The notes beneath the pieces are model-generated. The model worked only from the letters and a program-made list of their open reading frames with translations, ran no database searches and had not been told where the DNA came from. A stretch of DNA of 64,000 nucleotides from Eutreptiella sp. 'Long Island Sound 2002' (lineage: Eukaryota > Euglenozoa > Euglenophyceae > Eutreptiales > Eutreptiaceae), in contig OZ038392.1 in the NCBI GenBank assembly GCA_964036045.1, forward strand, positions 33,927,330 through 33,991,329, written 5' to 3'. The stretch's first letter is position 1. Every line of letters starts with the position of its first letter. Positions 59,098 through 64,000 of the stretch are shown piece by piece. The translations under genes were made by a program, and so were the position numbers.

Positions 59098-59239
59098 ATT
59101 ATGCCCTAGGTCTTTTGATGTATTCCTGCAAGTTGGTTTTGTAGTTGAAAACCCCAAACCAAAGCAGCAAGTAGAGCAAGGACTGAATATGGATCGAATC
59201 AATGAAATCAATGATTGGTTTTGGAATCCAGTGTAACAC

Positions 59240-60049
59240 AGAAGGGCTGCAGATAGACAAAGCAGGTATATGAACATAGATTCAATCACAAATGGATAAA
59301 GCAAAAGGTTTTATATGAAAATTGGTCAGACTCTAGACACAGAGGTTGCAATAGGCACTTCATGTGCACTCTTTTGGGTGAAATGGTGCTGGTTAGGACT
59401 GAGGGGCATAGATGTCAGGACCACACAGAAAATGACTTGGCCAAGCAACTGAATTCAGAAACAGTTACAAAGTAGGACCACAATAAGTGGTAGAATCAAT
59501 TGAGTATAGGGGTCTTGGGGTGGGAGACCACTTAGGCTTAACCTCCAAGGCCCACAAGCATGGAATGCCTGATTTATTTTGGTATGACCTCCATGAAGGA
59601 AGGTACCTCCGCTCAGTTGAGTGGTAGGGGTGAACTTCATGGGGGGGCTAGGGTCACAACCCTAGTTACTTTGAGAAAGTGTACTTTAGGCTACAAAAGA
59701 GAGATTAAAACACTTAAGTTTGTCTCAGCATCAACAAAGGGTTTTAAGGGGGGCTTAGCCTGGATCAAGCCCTCCAAGAAAGACATGGCAGTGACTTTTT
59801 CTTACTCCCCCCTGGAGTACTAGTTGATCAAGCTAGTAGGACCAAGGAAAAAGGCTCAAATATTCCCAAAATTACCTCAAAAAAATGCAGTAAACTTACC
59901 AAAAACATTCTCATCACTTCATAGAAGCCTATCACACTGTAGGGACCCTTGAAAAACAGTGTAATGTACCGTGAATGATGTCCCTTCGAAGGGGCATTCC
60001 TCAAAAGTCGCCGGCGTGAGGCGAAAACTTTTGGAAAAAAAAAAAAAAG
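59240..60049. other. Stretch without a recognised gene
   Basis: No frame resembles known protein. An A14 run near 60,036-60,048 is the Pol III-type T run on the minus strand for the tRNA-like element next to it. Confidence 0.4.
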
Positions 60050-60120
60050 GTGTGGGGGCAGTGGGAATTGAACCCAGGACTCCCTGTCCAGAGCACATGT
60101 GTCTGTCCACTAGGGTACAG
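60050..60120 (-). repeat. tRNA-like element followed by a T run (SINE or tRNA pseudogene)
   Basis: The minus strand has an A box (TACCCTAGTGGACAG), a B box/T arm (TGGG-TTCAATT-CCCA) and an anticodon arm with four of five pairs and a GCTCTGG loop, then about 13 T, a Pol III terminator. It is probably a tRNA-derived SINE head rather than a working tRNA. Confidence 0.5.
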
Positions 60121-60956
60121 TCGAACGCTCTAATGCGGACGGTTATCGCCGTATAAACAACGTTTTAGTAAACGTCCTGACCAAGGGCTAGGGCGGAGCA
60201 ATACTCCCAATGGAGGACACAAACCCCCAGGAGCTGAAAAAAATAGAAAGTGGAACCAGCAGGGAGTGATTCCTGCGGTTTTGCGGAAGGGGTTGCGATT
60301 TAGCAAGTGAAATCGTTGAAAATCGACGAAACCACGCGGGAAATCGTCATTTTTACACATACCTTAAAGTCGCAGACAAGCGCAAACGAAGCGGACGCCA
60401 AGAAAAGGGTTGCGCAATCGAAAACGGTTTTTGGAAAAGAAGGTATGAGCCGTAGTTTTTAAAGTTTTAAAGAAAATTTTTGCACAGTTGCATCAAAAAT
60501 TTTATAAACTTCAGAGTAAAGAATTCAAAATCAGCCCACACCACAGAGCAGTTCAACAACCCGTCTCTCAGGTATGTCTGTGTCACTTCACACTCACGCA
60601 TTGCGTTCGTGTTGGTTGTTCCGTCAAAACGTTAGGGTTGTCAACGCTGTGCTCGTTGGGGGGTCGGGTGTTCATCTCTCGTGTTCTGCACAGGCGAAAG
60701 CAGGAATGAAAGGTATGTGATGCGAATGGAGCGCGCAGCGCGCACGTAGGGTTAGAATATGCGCTGTGCTCGCGATGCATGTGCCTAATCTAGGCATCCA
60801 CACGCTGTATCCCTTCACCTGTATCCCTAATCCACCCTTGTTTCCTTCTTCACAGGTAAGCGTTTGTACGTGTGGGGCCGTAGCGTTCAAGTTGAGTTGC
60901 TTAAAACGCTTAGGTTTGTTTTGTGTTCGTTTCAATGCGGCATTCGCACGATGCAT

Positions 60957-62110
60957 GGTGAGTAAGGTAGGTTAGCCCAGGAGGAGCTCACCTCCTGGTT
61001 GAGTCTGTGGTTACGCCTCCCTCCCCTGCGTGCACATGATGCATTAAAGGGTAGGCCACGCGAATTGCGCACGGTAAACCTTGTTTAGGTTACCCAGAGG
61101 CTCCTCGGTACGTTCTTTAAGAGAACCCGAGGAGTTTCTTAAAGCTTGCTTGCTTGACAGGGGTAGCTGCATCTGCAGCGTGTTTGCGAACAGCGTATTA
61201 TAGGTCACACTGAGAAGGGTATAATACCTGGAGTGTGGCTTGGTTCCACAGTCGCAAACGCCCCTTCATCTGCCTCTTTTGTACAGGTGGGAGAGGTTAG
61301 GGTGATTGGTGCACGCAGCAGCTGCCTTCGGCGGCTACCATTTTTCTGCCCCAGCAAAACAGGGGCGCTGATCACAAATCAAATCACTGTGCCTCAGCCA
61401 GGACTGGCGAGGACAGTTCGACTTCAACGACATCTGCGCTGTGCACGCAACGAGAGCACCCCTTCCCTCCAAGCCCTAGCAGGGGAAACGCGTTGTGGCG
61501 TCCCCTGTTAGGCCACAGCTGCTTAGGAGCGCTGTGTTCTCTCGTCCTTTTCACAGGAGGGTCGTTAGGACCCATGAGAACTTCACCTCCGCAACGCCAA
61601 GTAGAGTGTGCGTGTAGGAGTGGTAGTCCTGAGTGGGGGCTAGAGCCAGTTGCCCAGTGCTCGCCCACCAGGATGGTGCCACTGTAGGGTGTGTAGGACC
61701 TGTAGGGGGTGTGTCACTGTCCCACCCTTTTCCTGCAATTTTAGCTGGGCTGGTGGGCTGTGACAGTGGTTAGGCTAGTGTTTTTGGCCACATAGCAAAC
61801 AGGCGTTTTGCATGCCTTCATAGCTTTTGGCCACCCCTCCCTGTAGTAGACAGATAGGTAGGGAAAACAATACCTGGACTAACACTCTGGGTATTCCCCC
61901 AAGGCTTTGCGCCAGCACAGAAATTGGGCGCATAGGGGAGGGGAGACCCGGGGCGTACCCCGTGGCACCAATAAGCCAACCCTCCAGGTTTAGCAAGGGC
62001 GCAGACTTGGGTATAATTAGGACACCACTTCTGCGGCTTGCTCTCAGGACCTTAGGACTAGCACACTCACACATACGTTATGGCAGGTAAGGAAGGGTAG
62101 AACCCCATGG
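60957..62110 (-). repeat. 3' LTR-like region of Ty3/gypsy element 2
   Basis: Homologous to 55,429-56,575. It lies about 290 bp beyond the pol stop codon on the minus strand. That spacer (62,111-62,401) has no counterpart in element 1 and shows no coding frame. Confidence 0.6.
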
Positions 62111-62401
62111 GTCTGGACCAGTCAGGGGTCCTAACTGTGGGCTCGCTTGTCCCCAAGGAGGGAAGACACACCTTGCCTCATAACACCTTGCTTGTCATTC
62201 CCCCCTGGTGTAGAAAGCCACCGTTCTTCGTTCGCTCACCAAGGTCATTACATTAGGGCAGTACCCATGCAACACATGGTCAACAAGGCAAACACTCGCT
62301 GGGTGGCTGCAATTTTGATAAGCGGCCACCTGGCTCACGCTGGAAACCATAGGCATGGGTCTGCAGGGCACAGACAGGGTCAGTAGACTGACACAGGGTA
62401 A

Positions 62402-64000
62402 TTAGTTTCGCTTCTTACGCTGGGACATAGTCTCAGCACGGGTTAGGAGCTGCCCCTCGTTGTTCTCAACGAGGTAAGTGCGGAAGATGGGGTTGATACT
62501 CCCATCTGGTTGTATGAAGGCTGACATAGGTTCCCAGGTCGCCTCGGACAACCCATAGCCATCCCACAGGGTAAGGAATTTCCAGCCCTGTTTATACTCG
62601 TGGCGAGCAATACCTGCAACCACGTAGTAACCATCGACTGCCATCTCATCGGCAGTCATCTCTTCGAGTTCGTCTGCCTCCTCTGGACTGGCAGCGTTCT
62701 CTAGGTCTATACGTTCAATCTCACTGTCGCTGAGGCGCCACTCATCCCAAGACAAGTCGTCAGGGGAGTGATAGTGCCTCAACTGCTTATGAGCACATAG
62801 CAGTTCACCACCTAGACGTGGACTGCATCTGACATGGATCCTGGATCCATCTATCCTGATGATACGATAGGGTCCAAAGTAAGGGTCCTGTAGGCAGTTA
62901 CGTGGCCAGGAGGGTAGGCGTGAATGGTGTACCAAAACAAGGTCACCAACCTTGAAGCTGGCAGGTCGCCGTAGGCGGTTCCGTCGGCTCTGTTCACGGT
63001 CACGAATGTGCCTCAGGTTAGTACCAGCCTGGTTAGCCAGAGACTGCTTGTGTTCTAGCCAATCTCCCACAGGGCTCTTGAAGTCCTCAGGAAAGGGGGT
63101 TTTGAAGAACCAAGCAGGTCGTACTCCATGGAACAGTTCGTGGGGGGTGAAACCCGTAGAAGAGCTCCGCTGTGAGTTCATGGACAGAACTGCCCAGGGC
63201 ACTAGGCGTACCCAGTCGTTGGTGCGCTCCTGTTTCATCAGGATTCTTAAGTTTTGCTCCACCACACGGTTCTGTCTCTCACAGAGAGGGTTAGACGTGT
63301 GAGTGTAGGGCACACCTGTGGTTACCTCCACGTTGAGGGCATTTAGCACTCGTTTGTACCACCCAGTGTCACTGCGGATGCCTACATCTTCATCAGAGTG
63401 CACCTGTTTAGGTGCTCCATAGGGTTCGAACCATTGTTCGACCAACATTTTTACAGTCTGCTCACCTGTGATTTTCTTATTGCAAGGGAACACACGGGTG
63501 AAGCGAGATAGACCACAGGTGACCACGAGGCAACTATCATAGCCGCCAAAGCGTGGTAAGCCGTGGATGTAATCCACGTAGAGAAGAGAGTTAGCACAAT
63601 AGGGTATGGGTAAGCTGGAGATCAGACCCCTATCCCTACTGTCACTTTGCTTGCTGGCATGACAGCCACAAGCATCCACAATGGTCTGCATACGCGACCT
63701 CAGTTCAGTCAGGGTTAGACTAGAGTAGAAACACTCACAGAAGAAGTCCACTGAGCGATTAGCGCCAGTGTGACCAGAACTGAGATGGGACCACTGTAGG
63801 CACCCATCCAGTCGTGCCTCAGGCACCACAATTCGGTCCTCGTAGAAGAGGTACTGATTGTTTTTATACCACTGGTGCCCGTCAATGACACGGGGTTCGA
63901 GACCAGTGTTGAGGGTTTGGAGAATTTCTTCATACTCTGACTGATAGTCGGTTAGACTCCAACCCTCCAGGATTCCAGCAGTGCGCATGGACAGGTCAAG
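62402..64000 (-). CDS. Ty3/gypsy pol, integrase and chromodomain (runs off the window)
   Basis: The minus-strand frame is open from the window edge to a stop at 62,402. At least 528 residues are seen and RT/RNase H should lie beyond 64,000. Numbered from the Met at 63,988: H2C2-like module (His68, His73, Cys107, Cys109), integrase core with Asp139, Asp199 or Asp201 (HSDEDV) and Glu237 (NPLCERQN), GPYR module at 372-375, and a chromodomain at about 454-508 (FLTLWDGYGLSEATWEP). Exactly 35 residues separate Asp201 from Glu237. The chromodomain places it with chromoviruses, whose integrases target modified chromatin. The end is basic (SQRKKRN). The reading frame is intact, so this copy may be young. 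Confidence 0.92.
   Translation of the reverse strand, partial: LDLSMRTAGILEGWSLTDYQSEYEEILQTLNTGLEPRVIDGHQWYKNNQYLFYEDRIVVPEARLDGCLQWSHLSSGHTGANRSVDFFCECFYSSLTLTELRSRMQTIVDACGCHASKQSDSRDRGLISSLPIPYCANSLLYVDYIHGLPRFGGYDSCLVVTCGLSRFTRVFPCNKKITGEQTVKMLVEQWFEPYGAPKQVHSDEDVGIRSDTGWYKRVLNALNVEVTTGVPYTHTSNPLCERQNRVVEQNLRILMKQERTNDWVRLVPWAVLSMNSQRSSSTGFTPHELFHGVRPAWFFKTPFPEDFKSPVGDWLEHKQSLANQAGTNLRHIRDREQSRRNRLRRPASFKVGDLVLVHHSRLPSWPRNCLQDPYFGPYRIIRIDGSRIHVRCSPRLGGELLCAHKQLRHYHSPDDLSWDEWRLSDSEIERIDLENAASPEEADELEEMTADEMAVDGYYVVAGIARHEYKQGWKFLTLWDGYGLSEATWEPMSAFIQPDGSINPIFRTYLVENNEGQLLTRAETMSQRKKRN

Overview
This window looks like a large, repeat-rich eukaryotic nuclear genome. Genes are split by GT-AG introns of roughly 50 to 3,300 bases and lie among mobile elements, satellites and many long G or C homopolymers. 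The mobile elements (FAR1-type Mutator-like element, chromodomain Ty3/gypsy elements, hAT remnants) together with a ZC2HC zinc-finger gene of a class common in flagellated organisms suggest an alga or related protist, possibly green-lineage. This placement is inference. No bacterial, organellar or CRISPR-type features were seen.

Layout. 1-11.8 kb: a 10.6-kb LTR retrotransposon in minus orientation, with LTRs of about 730 bp, a tRNA-iMet-type primer binding site, a G7 polypurine tract and TGCA flanks. It has no recognisable reverse transcriptase; it holds broken coding-like sequence and a 39/117-bp tandem array. 11.8-29.9 kb: mostly non-coding or low-complexity DNA, with minus-strand exons of a MAPEG-like membrane protein (15.3-16.4 kb) and weaker membrane-exon candidates up to 26.8 kb. 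29.9-32.1 kb: a complete three-exon ZC2HC-type zinc-finger gene on the minus strand.

32.5-38.2 kb: a complete Mutator-like element (MULE) with 62-bp perfect terminal inverted repeats and a 9-bp target duplication (CTTACTAGG). It carries two convergent genes: a FAR1/MULE transposase (minus) and a five-exon gene for an unrecognised 883-residue protein (plus). Their 3' ends are separated by four copies of a 146-bp repeat. This matches the architecture of maize MuDR, and the second protein is the best candidate here for something undescribed.

38.2-49.5 kb: the NEDD8-activating enzyme regulatory subunit gene (NAE1/AXR1/ULA1 family). Ten exons join in phase to give 528 residues plus an uncertain N-terminus. 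The MULE sits at its 5' end, between it and the divergent zinc-finger gene. Its introns hold a hAT remnant, a fold-back element and a ~175-bp satellite. 49.5-55.4 kb: no gene seen, but palindromic ACGGC elements, tRNA-like SINEs and minisatellites. 55.4-64 kb: two related Ty3/gypsy chromodomain elements on the minus strand. The first has broken pol; the second has an intact integrase and runs off the window. A hAT BED-finger fragment lies between them.

The zinc-finger gene and NAE1 formed a head-to-head pair about 350 bp apart before the MULE arrived. All other coding signal belongs to mobile DNA or to the poorly resolved membrane-protein region.
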